Shown here in pieces: positions 1-7,717 of a stretch of 33,785 bases of DNA. Numbering within the stretch: position 1 is the stretch's first letter; every line of letters starts with the position of its first letter. Source of the stretch: an uncultured bacterium (GTDB lineage Bacteria > Actinomycetota > Coriobacteriia > Coriobacteriales > Coriobacteriaceae); NCBI GenBank assembly GCA_905215815.1, contig CAJMRN010000011.1, positions 1-33,785 on the forward strand. Direction: 5' to 3'. The position numbers and the translations under genes are program-made. The notes beneath the pieces were generated by a model. It made no database searches. It saw nothing but the letters and a program-made list of their open reading frames with translations, and was not told where the DNA came from.

Positions 1-91
1 GCCCATCCCTAACGGATGGCCGCCTTAGCGTGCCTTACTATTTCTCTTCTGGTATATGGCCGAGACGTCTGCCGGGCAAATCCCGACGATC
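1..91. other. Short region downstream of res at the window edge
   Basis: No gene is supported here. An imperfect hairpin (CCATCC at 3-8 and GGATGG at 14-19, five-base loop) lies at the extreme left edge downstream of the res stop. It could be part of a terminator, but the T-run that would settle this would lie outside the window. Confidence 0.3.
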
Positions 92-3001
92 CTAGTGATA
101 ATCGTTTGCGAAGGAACCGTAGAAGAGCGCCTTACAGTCGACATCGCTGTAGGCCATAACGGCATCCTGGACCTCGGGGCGCAGGAGGTTGAGCACCTTG
201 TACACGCCCTCGCCCATATCACCGACGAAGAGTACCTGCTTGAACACGTCGGGATAATCGCGCAAGTAGGTTACATAGCCTCTGAGCTTTGCCAGCGTGT
301 CACCGAGGAACTCGCCATGCGGGTCGACGATGGACGGTCTGATGACACCCTCAGCATCCTTCACGAAGAAGAGGAAGTCTGGATGCAGGGCCTTGCGTCC
401 CACCGAAGACATGTACGGGATCGAAAACGCCTTGGCAGACATGCTGCCCGACGGATTGCGATAGAAGGCAACTGTGCGATTCTTTGCCAATTCGTTCCTA
501 ACGATATAGTCTTCCGCCGGGTTCAGGTCGAGCGGGCAGAGGCCGTCCTCTTTCTGCACGATATGGCACGGATACTTAGCGAAGTCGTCCGACGTGCTGG
601 TAGACGTGGGCCACTCTATCTTTGTGAGACGCTTGCCCTCGGTTTCACGGGCCAGCTCGTCGTAGCGTTGCTTTGCCACGTCGTTAAGGTAGTCATAATC
701 GCCAGATCCATCGACCTTATCGAAGTATCCCTTTCGGCATTGAGCCGCCCAGCCCTCGAGCGCATCAACGATGGCCTGCGTGCGAACCGCTGCGGCAAGG
801 CGCAGGTCGCACTCGGGCCGCCCAAGCTCCTTGAAGTTGGCGCGACGATACTCATTCGCAAACTCCTTAGTGAAATGCATGTCGGCGTCGCGAGCGGCCT
901 TTCTGAGACCCTCGGCGTCCGTGCGGGCCTCCTCCTGCTCCTGGTCCTCGGTCTCGTTGAGCTTGTCGAGCGTGATCTTGACGGTCTCGGCAACCTCTAC
1001 GTCGTGTTTGGTTTCGCGGTACTCGTCCTCGTTAGCAACGATGTATCCCTTGAGCTTCTGGACGAACTGTTTTTTCACGTCGGCTGCGGCATTGACATCG
1101 AGGCCAGTCTCGACAAGCAGAGTCGCCGTCTTAACCAGGCTCTGGAATTCGTTTCTAGCCTTCTTCGGAATGCGCTGGACGGGGATGGAGTCGAAGGCTG
1201 TGCGGATGCCCTGCCACTCCTGGTGCGTGAAAGACTGCTCGCGCTTGGTGGGCGGCTTGGGCTTTGCCATGGGCACGGGTTTTACGACCGAGACGGGCTG
1301 GGTCGGCTCGGTCTGCGTGGAACTTGGCTCAGGGGTCGCAGGTTGCTCCGGGGCAGGCGCTACAACGTAGTTGCCCGTTGCGGGCTGAGGCGTCAGCTCC
1401 GCTTCTGGCGCCGGTACGTCGACGGGCCTGACCGCCGAGGCAAGCGAGGGCTGCGTTCCCTGCATGTCCAACGGCTCCTGAATCGCGATGCCGGCAAGCG
1501 GCGCCTGGTAGCCGGGTTGTGCCTGCCGCGTCGCCTCGATGGCCTTCTCGTTCTCCTTGTACGCCTTGAGCTCCTGTTGGTAGTCGGCTTCGGACTTGGG
1601 CACAGCCGCCGTGATAGTCACGGGGTTGAGAACGATGTTCTGCTTGCCGATGGAGCTCTCGCCCATGTCGTCCTTGCGGCCCATGAGGTAGTCGACCACG
1701 TCCTGAGTGCTCTCGGGATTGAACTGGGGTAGGTAGCAGGCGACGGAGTTCAAAAGATCATCGGATTCGATGCGCCGCGCAAGTGGAGTGCGTACCATAC
1801 GTCCCACGAGTTGTGCGATATAGGTCGAGTCCGAACGCCTGCGCTGCGAGAAGATGACCTCCGCTCGCGGGCAGTCCCATCCGTTGGAGACAGCCTCCTT
1901 GGCGAAGAGCACGCGAATGCGCGAGGTGTCCTGAACGAACTCGGGCTCGACATAGGGAATGAGGTATTTTCCCGCCGCGATGTCCTTATGCTCGCCGAAG
2001 ACGTTGGCAAACGACATCGCCTCGGAAAGACCGGGGACCAGGCCCGTAATCTGGTCGCACATCTCAGCCAGGGCCGAGTTGCTCACGTTGTCCGCCGCTT
2101 GGATGAGCAGCAGCGGGTTGACGGGACTCTCGCCCTCACGGGCACAGTACTCGCCCCACTCGCGGCAGGCCAGGGCATAGCGCTCGCACGCCATAGTGAG
2201 GTACTGGTGCTCGACTGGGTCGTCCTTCTCTGGCACGCGCAACTCGATGATGTCCTTGAGCAGACCTGACTCCTGGACCTCGCGAGGGGTCACAGCGACC
2301 TTTGGCATACGCACGCGATCGGCGCGCTGGTCCATAGCTGCCTCGAACCTCTGCGGCGTGGCGGAGACACCAACGACAACGGGCATCGCTGCACGACCAT
2401 CCAGGCCATCAATTAGGTTGGCGTAAATCGTCGCGGTGCCGCGCTCACTTGACGCATTGGCCCCCAGGCCGCGGTGGGCCTCGTCTATGAACAGATAGAG
2501 GTTACGCTCCGGGTCCCTGATGGTGCGGTCAAGGATATCCCAGAACACGCGGCCGGAGTTGGCCTCACCACCCTTGGTGAGCAGGCCGTTCTTGCTAAGT
2601 AGGTCCTTGCTGAGGAAATAGACGTGGCGCGGTTCGAGAATGTCGTGCGCGGCTCCGAAGTCGTTGGTAATCGTGACCAGATGGCGCCTGTCGAGGATGC
2701 TGTCTGCCAGCTTGTCCGCCACGTTGGAGAAACGCACGCTCGTCTGCTCGTTCAGGCTCGGGGAATCCGAGAGCCAAAGAACAACGGCATTCTCGTCGGG
2801 CATGAGGCCCAGATCATCGTCTCCGAAGAAGAGTGCTTCGATCGTCGCCGCGCACATGACCGTCTTGCCCGAGCCCGTGGGAGATGCGAGGCACACCGAA
2901 GACAGTTCGCCGTCCTGCTCATAGCGTCGACACATCGACTGCAACTTGTTTGCCAGGGTCGCGACTGCCCCGGCTTGGAAATCCTTAAGTTCGACTCTCA
3001 T
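92..3001 (-). CDS. res: Type III restriction enzyme Res subunit (helicase-nuclease)
   Basis: This is the ATP-driven translocase and nuclease subunit of a type III restriction-modification system, about 969 residues, which is normal for the family. Visible motifs are Walker A SPTGSGKT (about 40-47), DEAH (173-176), SATP (213-216) and a motif VI-like QLVGRMVRTP (about 397-406). A proline- and threonine-rich low-complexity linker around residues 540-630 separates the helicase core from a C-terminal PD-(D/E)XK-like segment. That segment has HPDF at about 873-876 followed by SIVDPHGE, a variant of the usual acidic/lysine pair. The start was chosen at 3001 because it sits two bases after the mod stop with GGTGAGG upstream and gives MRVELKDFQ, the usual type III Res opening. 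Longer upstream starts would run into mod. It is the third gene of the RHH-mod-res operon. Confidence 0.9.
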   Translation of the reverse strand: MRVELKDFQAGAVATLANKLQSMCRRYEQDGELSSVCLASPTGSGKTVMCAATIEALFFGDDDLGLMPDENAVVLWLSDSPSLNEQTSVRFSNVADKLADSILDRRHLVTITNDFGAAHDILEPRHVYFLSKDLLSKNGLLTKGGEANSGRVFWDILDRTIRDPERNLYLFIDEAHRGLGANASSERGTATIYANLIDGLDGRAAMPVVVGVSATPQRFEAAMDQRADRVRMPKVAVTPREVQESGLLKDIIELRVPEKDDPVEHQYLTMACERYALACREWGEYCAREGESPVNPLLLIQAADNVSNSALAEMCDQITGLVPGLSEAMSFANVFGEHKDIAAGKYLIPYVEPEFVQDTSRIRVLFAKEAVSNGWDCPRAEVIFSQRRRSDSTYIAQLVGRMVRTPLARRIESDDLLNSVACYLPQFNPESTQDVVDYLMGRKDDMGESSIGKQNIVLNPVTITAAVPKSEADYQQELKAYKENEKAIEATRQAQPGYQAPLAGIAIQEPLDMQGTQPSLASAVRPVDVPAPEAELTPQPATGNYVVAPAPEQPATPEPSSTQTEPTQPVSVVKPVPMAKPKPPTKREQSFTHQEWQGIRTAFDSIPVQRIPKKARNEFQSLVKTATLLVETGLDVNAAADVKKQFVQKLKGYIVANEDEYRETKHDVEVAETVKITLDKLNETEDQEQEEARTDAEGLRKAARDADMHFTKEFANEYRRANFKELGRPECDLRLAAAVRTQAIVDALEGWAAQCRKGYFDKVDGSGDYDYLNDVAKQRYDELARETEGKRLTKIEWPTSTSTSDDFAKYPCHIVQKEDGLCPLDLNPAEDYIVRNELAKNRTVAFYRNPSGSMSAKAFSIPYMSSVGRKALHPDFLFFVKDAEGVIRPSIVDPHGEFLGDTLAKLRGYVTYLRDYPDVFKQVLFVGDMGEGVYKVLNLLRPEVQDAVMAYSDVDCKALFYGSFANDYH

Positions 3002-3003
3002 GC

Positions 3004-5187
3004 TTACCTCACCGCATCCTCGGCGGCAATCTTGAACGATTGCAGGTAGTTCTCGTACAGACGGACAACGTCGAGCCCGGGGAGCTGAGTCTTGACGGAG
3101 GCATATCGAGCCGTGTCGTCCGTGATCACATAGGCGCACCTTATGCTGGCATTCTGCTTGACGGCGTCTATGAAAGAGCCAACCGAAGCAAAGTCGAAAA
3201 GGACGGCATAGGCGTCGGCCATGGCAAGGCCCGGCTGCTCGTGCTTGATGATGCTGCCACGCGAACCAGCGCGCAGCCAGAGCAGAGGCGCGATCTCCTC
3301 GAAGGCCACGCCCAGCTCGACGGCGTCTGGATCTTCGTAGGTGAGGTCAAAGAAGACGGCGTTTTCCTCGAAGCCGTCGGCCATGGGGAACTCGTCGGTG
3401 AACTTGTAGTCACCCTTGATGGGGTCGCCCTCGGGCGTCTTGCCCGTGATGGCCGCCGTGACGCGAGGTTTGGTAACGTACTGGCAGATGCCCAGCGCCT
3501 CCCATTCGGGGTCGCCCTGGCGAAGACCGCGCTTGGTGAGCTTTTTGGATTCGTCCTCTGAGACCTCGTTGTTCGTGATGCTGATGGAGCGCCTGCGCCC
3601 GCCGTCCTGATGGTTCAGGCGCATGACGGCGTGCGCCGTGGTGCCCGATCCTGAGAAGAAATCGACTACAAGGGCGTCGGGCTTGTCGGCAACAACGGAA
3701 GCGATTGAGAGCTCGGTCGCATAAAGGGACTTTGGAAATGTGAAGCGCCTATCGCCGATGAACTTTTTGATATATCGGCTCCCGTATTCACCGGCAGAGA
3801 ACTGCGCGCCACTCCAAACGGTTGTTGGAATGGCAGAGCGCTCTCCCTGCTCTTCGAGAAGCAAGGACCCATCCTCAGCCTTGCCAATGAGTTTAATTTC
3901 TCCATTCTTGAGACGCTCCTCTTGGGAATCTCCTAGGTAAAGGAGGGAGTACCGATCACTCTTTTTGTTGTACTCACCTACTTTTGCGCACCCGCGATCA
4001 AGCTTGGCCTGTAGAGCATTCTGGGAGATCCTCCAAGTCGCCTCTCGGCCATCGGTCCTAATAGGCCAAACTGCCCTGAGACCCGTTTTTGTCGGTATCT
4101 TTGTCCAGTCTTGTTCAAGGGGGAGAGAAGCGCCGAGCTCCTTAATGGTCGCGGTCTCCTCATCGATATAGATGGGATAAAAGAGGTTCGGCCTTGCGGT
4201 GCGGGCGGCATTGGGACCGCCCCTCAGCAGCCGCTCCCAACGTACCTTACGTTGGGAGCGGCTGCTCGACGCGTCATCAGCCACTTTTTCCTCAAGTTCT
4301 CCGAACTCGACGGAATAGAGCCTGCGGTCCACTTGGCACGGCGCGGCGGTACCAAAAAAGCAAAAGACAGCGTACTCGTCAGCCCTCTTGAACTGGTTGC
4401 CACGGGCAACCCCGTTCTTGTTTATGGTGATTGAAACCGTCTGGATACCGGTCGCGTTGGGAAAAACGCTCTCTAAAAGAAGCTCAAGCCTTGCGTACTC
4501 CTTCTCATCGATCGTCACGATGAGTACTGAATCGTTGGGATTGAGCAGCTGCTTGGCGAGCTTGAGGCGGCGCTCCATGAAGGCAAGCCACTTGGAGTGG
4601 CGATAGGCGTCGGAGCCGTCGACGTAATCATTGTTGTATTTCCAGTCGCGGGCGCCAGTGTTATAGGGTGGGTCAATATATATACAGTCCACTTTGCCTG
4701 CATAGGCAAAGGCTAAGGTTTCAAGAGCATGGTAGTTTTCGCCGTTAATGACAACCTGATAGGGCTTATCGCCACCGCGCTCAACACGCCCAGTCTCTTT
4801 GAGGCCGGCATAAATCGGCTGGTCATATTCAGCGACAGGCACGACATCGTCGACAGCAACGGGGCGGGGCTCGCATTCGTTTTCGTCATATGAGGGCGAT
4901 TGATATGGCTTTAGATCAGCAACCCCCCCCCGAACGGTATTTACCAACCACAACAGTTGGGAGTTAGAGTCCTCTTTTCTACCACGCTCGGGAAGTACCT
5001 GTACGACATCGCCCTTCATGATAGGTTTGCCATAAAGGCGAAGTCGTTCTGGACGGTTGTGTTCAAATACAAGCCCAAACTGGCGCTGCGCAGCAAAGGC
5101 GCGGATGTCGGCAGCGAGCTGACGATCGCCCAGTTTGACAGCGCGATCAACAAGGTTCTGAACGACTGCTTGCGCCGTCTGGGACAT
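3004..5187 (-). CDS. mod: Type III DNA adenine methyltransferase Mod (beta class)
   Basis: Mod methylates adenine in the recognition site and provides the sequence specificity used by Res. The 727-residue frame has the beta-class order: catalytic DPPY at 172-175 first, then the SAM-binding FSGSGTT at 511-517, with a variable target-recognition region between them. The start at 5187 overlaps the stop of the upstream regulator (TGATG), with AGGGGGAG upstream, so translation is probably coupled. A longer in-frame start at 5205 lacks this logic. Two odd features lie inside the gene. One is a run of nine G in the coding strand at codons 86-89, where slippage would truncate the protein. The other is a perfect 19-bp inverted repeat at about codons 307-320. 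The specificity region is visibly less GC-rich than the rest, as expected for an exchanged domain. Confidence 0.93.
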   Translation of the reverse strand: MSQTAQAVVQNLVDRAVKLGDRQLAADIRAFAAQRQFGLVFEHNRPERLRLYGKPIMKGDVVQVLPERGRKEDSNSQLLWLVNTVRGGVADLKPYQSPSYDENECEPRPVAVDDVVPVAEYDQPIYAGLKETGRVERGGDKPYQVVINGENYHALETLAFAYAGKVDCIYIDPPYNTGARDWKYNNDYVDGSDAYRHSKWLAFMERRLKLAKQLLNPNDSVLIVTIDEKEYARLELLLESVFPNATGIQTVSITINKNGVARGNQFKRADEYAVFCFFGTAAPCQVDRRLYSVEFGELEEKVADDASSSRSQRKVRWERLLRGGPNAARTARPNLFYPIYIDEETATIKELGASLPLEQDWTKIPTKTGLRAVWPIRTDGREATWRISQNALQAKLDRGCAKVGEYNKKSDRYSLLYLGDSQEERLKNGEIKLIGKAEDGSLLLEEQGERSAIPTTVWSGAQFSAGEYGSRYIKKFIGDRRFTFPKSLYATELSIASVVADKPDALVVDFFSGSGTTAHAVMRLNHQDGGRRRSISITNNEVSEDESKKLTKRGLRQGDPEWEALGICQYVTKPRVTAAITGKTPEGDPIKGDYKFTDEFPMADGFEENAVFFDLTYEDPDAVELGVAFEEIAPLLWLRAGSRGSIIKHEQPGLAMADAYAVLFDFASVGSFIDAVKQNASIRCAYVITDDTARYASVKTQLPGLDVVRLYENYLQSFKIAAEDAVR
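4226..4266. repeat. Perfect 19-bp inverted repeat inside mod
   Basis: The arms 4226-4244 and 4248-4266 are exact reverse complements separated by three bases (CCT). Transcribed, this would fold into a very stable hairpin in the middle of mod, in the part coding for residues about 307-320 of the recognition domain. No T-run follows, so it is not a normal terminator. Confidence 0.9.
4923..4931. repeat. Nine-base poly-C/poly-G run in mod
   Basis: Nine consecutive C on the plus strand read as G9 in the mod coding strand, spanning codons Arg86-Gly87-Gly88-Val89. A gain or loss of one base would frameshift mod before both catalytic motifs. Homopolymer runs of this kind are known phase-variation switches in type III mod genes. 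Whether this one varies is inference. Confidence 0.85.
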
Positions 5188-5354
5188 CACTTCTCCCCCT
5201 TGCACTTCTCGTCAATCCATTCGCGCAGGACTTTAGCCACTGTCTTATCCTGGCGCGCGGCATAGGACTTAAGAGCCCGCTTATCCTCGCGGGTTATCGA
5301 AAGCGTGAACTTATCCAGCTCCCTTTCGGCATGAACAGCCTGATCTTCCTCCAT
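5187..5354 (-). CDS. Ribbon-helix-helix DNA-binding protein, probable operon regulator
   Basis: A 55-residue protein opening MEEDQAVHAE and ending EKCKGEK. The segment LDKFTLSITREDKRALKSY reads as one beta strand followed by a helix, and KTVAKVLREWIDE as a second helix. This is the layout of Arc/MetJ/CopG ribbon-helix-helix proteins, which dimerise and insert the beta ribbon into DNA. It has a strong GGAGG eight bases before the ATG. Its TGA overlaps the mod ATG, so it leads the operon. It probably represses its own operon by binding the tandem 8-bp repeats just upstream. It could instead be an antitoxin-like orphan, but no toxin gene is seen. RHH assignment is fairly sure; the regulatory target is inference. 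Confidence 0.75.
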   Translation of the reverse strand: MEEDQAVHAERELDKFTLSITREDKRALKSYAARQDKTVAKVLREWIDEKCKGEK

Positions 5355-5404
5355 GGTCGCCCCTCCGAATTGACCTGTTCTACGTTCCTTAATTGGCCGA
5401 AACC

Positions 5405-5450
5405 ATTTTACTTCAAAATACGTAATTACGTAATTACGTAATTACGTAGA
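5405..5450 (-). promoter_or_regulatory. Promoter and four tandem 8-bp operator-like repeats of the RM operon
   Basis: Positions 5419-5450 hold TACGTAAT three times in perfect tandem, followed by a fourth copy TACGTAGA. Each junction forms the palindrome ATTACGTAAT. On the minus strand a -10-like TAAAAT (5405-5410) follows the repeats, with a weak TTACGT at the -35 position lying inside them. Arrays of 8-bp boxes are the classical target of MetJ-type ribbon-helix-helix repressors, and such a protein is encoded immediately downstream. Confidence 0.7.
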
Positions 5451-5802
5451 TAATTTGAGCCATGCAGCACTCAATCACTAGTCAATATTCGTTGAGGAAT
5501 CGTTGGGGATAACGAATATATCGAGGTAGACACCCGTTTTTGCCGTCTGTGAGTACCTGCAAATCGATACCCAAAACGTCGTGAGTACATTTTGAGTACC
5601 AGTCCGAGCGGCCTCTTGCGGGCGGACGCAATCTGCCGGTCAGCATTAATTAGAAATAAATTGATGACGTTGCTTCGGTAATTGAAAGCACTTTAAAACA
5701 TACCAGCAAACAATAATCCCAGCTAAACAGCTTGAGAGATTGCGTGGCTGGTTTGCATGTACCACATACACCACAATGCATAAGCACCCATGGCACGCAA
5801 AT
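5451..5802. other. Intergenic stretch between the RM operon and guaA
   Basis: No convincing gene is visible. A perfect 9-bp inverted repeat (ATATTCGTT at 5485-5493, AACGAATAT at 5511-5519) is present. The minus strand from about 5580 down to 5482 stays open and ends in a stop just after the repeat, but it has no start or ribosome site. It may be a dispersed intergenic repeat or a gene remnant. Confidence 0.5.
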
Positions 5803-5836
5803 AAAAAACGAGGGAGGCCGTTTCCGACCTCCCTCG
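5803..5836 (-). terminator. Rho-independent terminator of guaA
   Basis: Read on the minus strand, a nine-base-pair stem (CGAGGGAGG with CCTCCCTCG, arms 5828-5836 and 5809-5817) is followed by six T. It lies 14 bases after the guaA stop. Confidence 0.9.
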
Positions 5837-5850
5837 CAAAGGGTCTCTGA

Positions 5851-7449
5851 TTATTCCCACTCGATGGTCGCGGGCGGCTTGGACGTGATGTCATAGCACA
5901 CGCGGTTGGCGCCGGGAACCTCGGCAACGATACGGCCGGAGATGCGGGCCAGTACGTCGTAGGGCAGCTTGGCCCAGTCGGCGGTCATGGCATCGCTGGA
6001 CTCGACGGCACGCAGGATGATCGGGCGCTGATAGGTACGCTCGTCGCCCATAACGCCGACGGACTTAATGTCGGGCAGAACCGCGAAATACTGCCAGCAG
6101 CTGTGCTCAGAGTTGCGCTCGCCGGTCTGCTCAAACAGACGCTGGTTGTAGGCGTCGAGCTCCTCGCGCACGATAGCGTCGGCGTTCTTGAGGATCTCGA
6201 GCTTCTCCTTGTCGACCGCGCCGATGATGCGGATGGCCAGACCCGGGCCCGGGAAAGGCTGGCGGAACACGATGTGACCCGGCAGGCCCAGTGCCAGACC
6301 AAGTGCGCGGACCTCGTCCTTAAAGAAGTGGTCGAGCGGCTCGATAAGATCGAAGTGTACGCCCTCGGGGAACGGAATCAGATTGTGGTGGCTCTTGATG
6401 GTGGCCGTCTTGCCGCCCGTCTTGCGAGCGCCGGACTCGATGATGTCGGGGTAGATGGTGCCCTGAGCCAGGTACTTGACCGGCTTGCCATCGGTCTCGA
6501 GCTGCTGAGCAACCGCGAAGAACTCTTTCCAGAACTGCGTACCGATGATGCGGCGCTTCTCCTCGGGCTCGGTCACACCGGCCAGAAGCTCGGCATAACG
6601 GTCCTCGGCGTGGACGTGGATAAAGTCGACGTCAAACTGCTTGGTGAAGACCTCCTCCACCTGCTCGGGCTCGCCCTTGCGCAGCAGACCGTGGTTGATG
6701 AACACGCAGGTCATCTGCTTGCCCACGGCGCGGGCGCCCAGCGCAGCCACGACGGAGGAGTCGACGCCACCGGACAGGGCCAGAATCACGCGGTCGTCGC
6801 CGACCTTCTCGCGGAACTCGGCCGTCATGGTCTCGACCAGGTTGTCCATGCTCCAGTTGGGCTCCAGGCCGCAGATCTCAAACAGGAAGTTGCTCAGCAG
6901 CTGCTGACCATACTCGGAATGCTTGACCTCGGGGTGGAACTGCGTGGTGAAGATCTTGCGCTCGACGCACTCCATGGCAGCAACCGGGCACACGTCGGTG
7001 CTGGCGGTAACGGTAAAGCCCTCGGGCACCTCGGACACGGCGTCGCGGTGGCTCATCCACACGGTCTGCTCCATGGGCGTGGAGTTAAAGAGCTTGGCGC
7101 CGGCCGTGCGCGTGATGGTGGCGCGGCCGTACTCGCCCACCTCGGAGTGGCCGACCTTGCCGCCGAGCGTCACGGCCGTGATCTGATGGCCGTAGCAAAA
7201 GCCCAGGACGGGAAGGCCCAGGTCAAAGATGGCGGGATCGATGGACGGAGCGTCCTCGGCATACACGGAAGCCGGGCCGCCGGAAAGGATGAGCGCAGAG
7301 GCGTTCATCTCGCGAATCTCGTCGGCCGAGATGTCGCAGGGGACGATCTCGGAATACACGTTGAGGTCGCGGACGCGACGGGCAATGAGCTGACCGTACT
7401 GCGCACCAAAGTCGAGTACGAGGACCTTTGCGGAAGCCTTTTGATCCAT
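5851..7449 (-). CDS. guaA: GMP synthase (glutamine-hydrolysing)
   Basis: GuaA converts XMP to GMP with glutamine and ATP, the last step of guanine nucleotide synthesis, in the cytosol. The 532-residue protein has the N-terminal glutamine amidotransferase with nucleophile Cys85 in GFCYGHQ and the His172/Glu174 pair in FHPEVKHSEYG. The ATP pyrophosphatase loop SGGVDSS follows at 226-232, and the C-terminal dimerisation domain ends in the family-typical IEWE. The start at 7449 is preceded by AGAGGGGG. The longer upstream reading through 7575 lacks homology and is not used. The gene is monocistronic, with its own terminator, and diverges from the asparaginase gene. Nothing looks broken. Confidence 0.97.
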   Translation of the reverse strand: MDQKASAKVLVLDFGAQYGQLIARRVRDLNVYSEIVPCDISADEIREMNASALILSGGPASVYAEDAPSIDPAIFDLGLPVLGFCYGHQITAVTLGGKVGHSEVGEYGRATITRTAGAKLFNSTPMEQTVWMSHRDAVSEVPEGFTVTASTDVCPVAAMECVERKIFTTQFHPEVKHSEYGQQLLSNFLFEICGLEPNWSMDNLVETMTAEFREKVGDDRVILALSGGVDSSVVAALGARAVGKQMTCVFINHGLLRKGEPEQVEEVFTKQFDVDFIHVHAEDRYAELLAGVTEPEEKRRIIGTQFWKEFFAVAQQLETDGKPVKYLAQGTIYPDIIESGARKTGGKTATIKSHHNLIPFPEGVHFDLIEPLDHFFKDEVRALGLALGLPGHIVFRQPFPGPGLAIRIIGAVDKEKLEILKNADAIVREELDAYNQRLFEQTGERNSEHSCWQYFAVLPDIKSVGVMGDERTYQRPIILRAVESSDAMTADWAKLPYDVLARISGRIVAEVPGANRVCYDITSKPPATIEWE

Positions 7450-7638
7450 GGTTTCCCCCTCTTGTTGGCGGGGAGCCGGTGCCCACCCGCGTGAATGAAC
7501 AAAAATAACTTTCATAGTGTACACGTTATATGGGGTTTCTCGTCCCTCGCAGCCATCAGCGCACGGCAAACGCACGACCTGGGCCCCTATTTGACGGCAA
7601 TTGAAGTGTTACCAAACGCTACAGATGATGTAATACGT

Positions 7639-7667
7639 TTGAACATTGGACGCCCTGTGCCACAATA
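7639..7667 (+). promoter_or_regulatory. Possible promoter of the asparaginase gene
   Basis: TTGAAC at 7639-7644 and ACAATA at 7662-7667 are spaced by 17 bases and lie about 50 bases before the ATG. The -10 match is weak. The rest of the divergent gap (7450-7717) shows no riboswitch or clear operator. Confidence 0.35.
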
Positions 7668-7717
7668 CTGCCGAACGACTCCGCCTCTGCGGCGGCAAAT
7701 ACGATAGGAATACCAGC

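Noticed and set aside
56..1732. A 558-residue plus-strand frame opposite res
   Set aside because: It is the antisense shadow of the Res coding region. It has no ribosome site, and its Arg/Leu-rich composition is typical of antisense frames in GC-rich DNA.
6103..7494. A 463-residue plus-strand frame opposite guaA
   Set aside because: It is antisense to a fully recognisable guaA and lacks any motif or ribosome site.
7450..7717. Purine riboswitch upstream of guaA
   Set aside because: None of the conserved purine-aptamer core or paired stems could be found in the leader on the minus strand.
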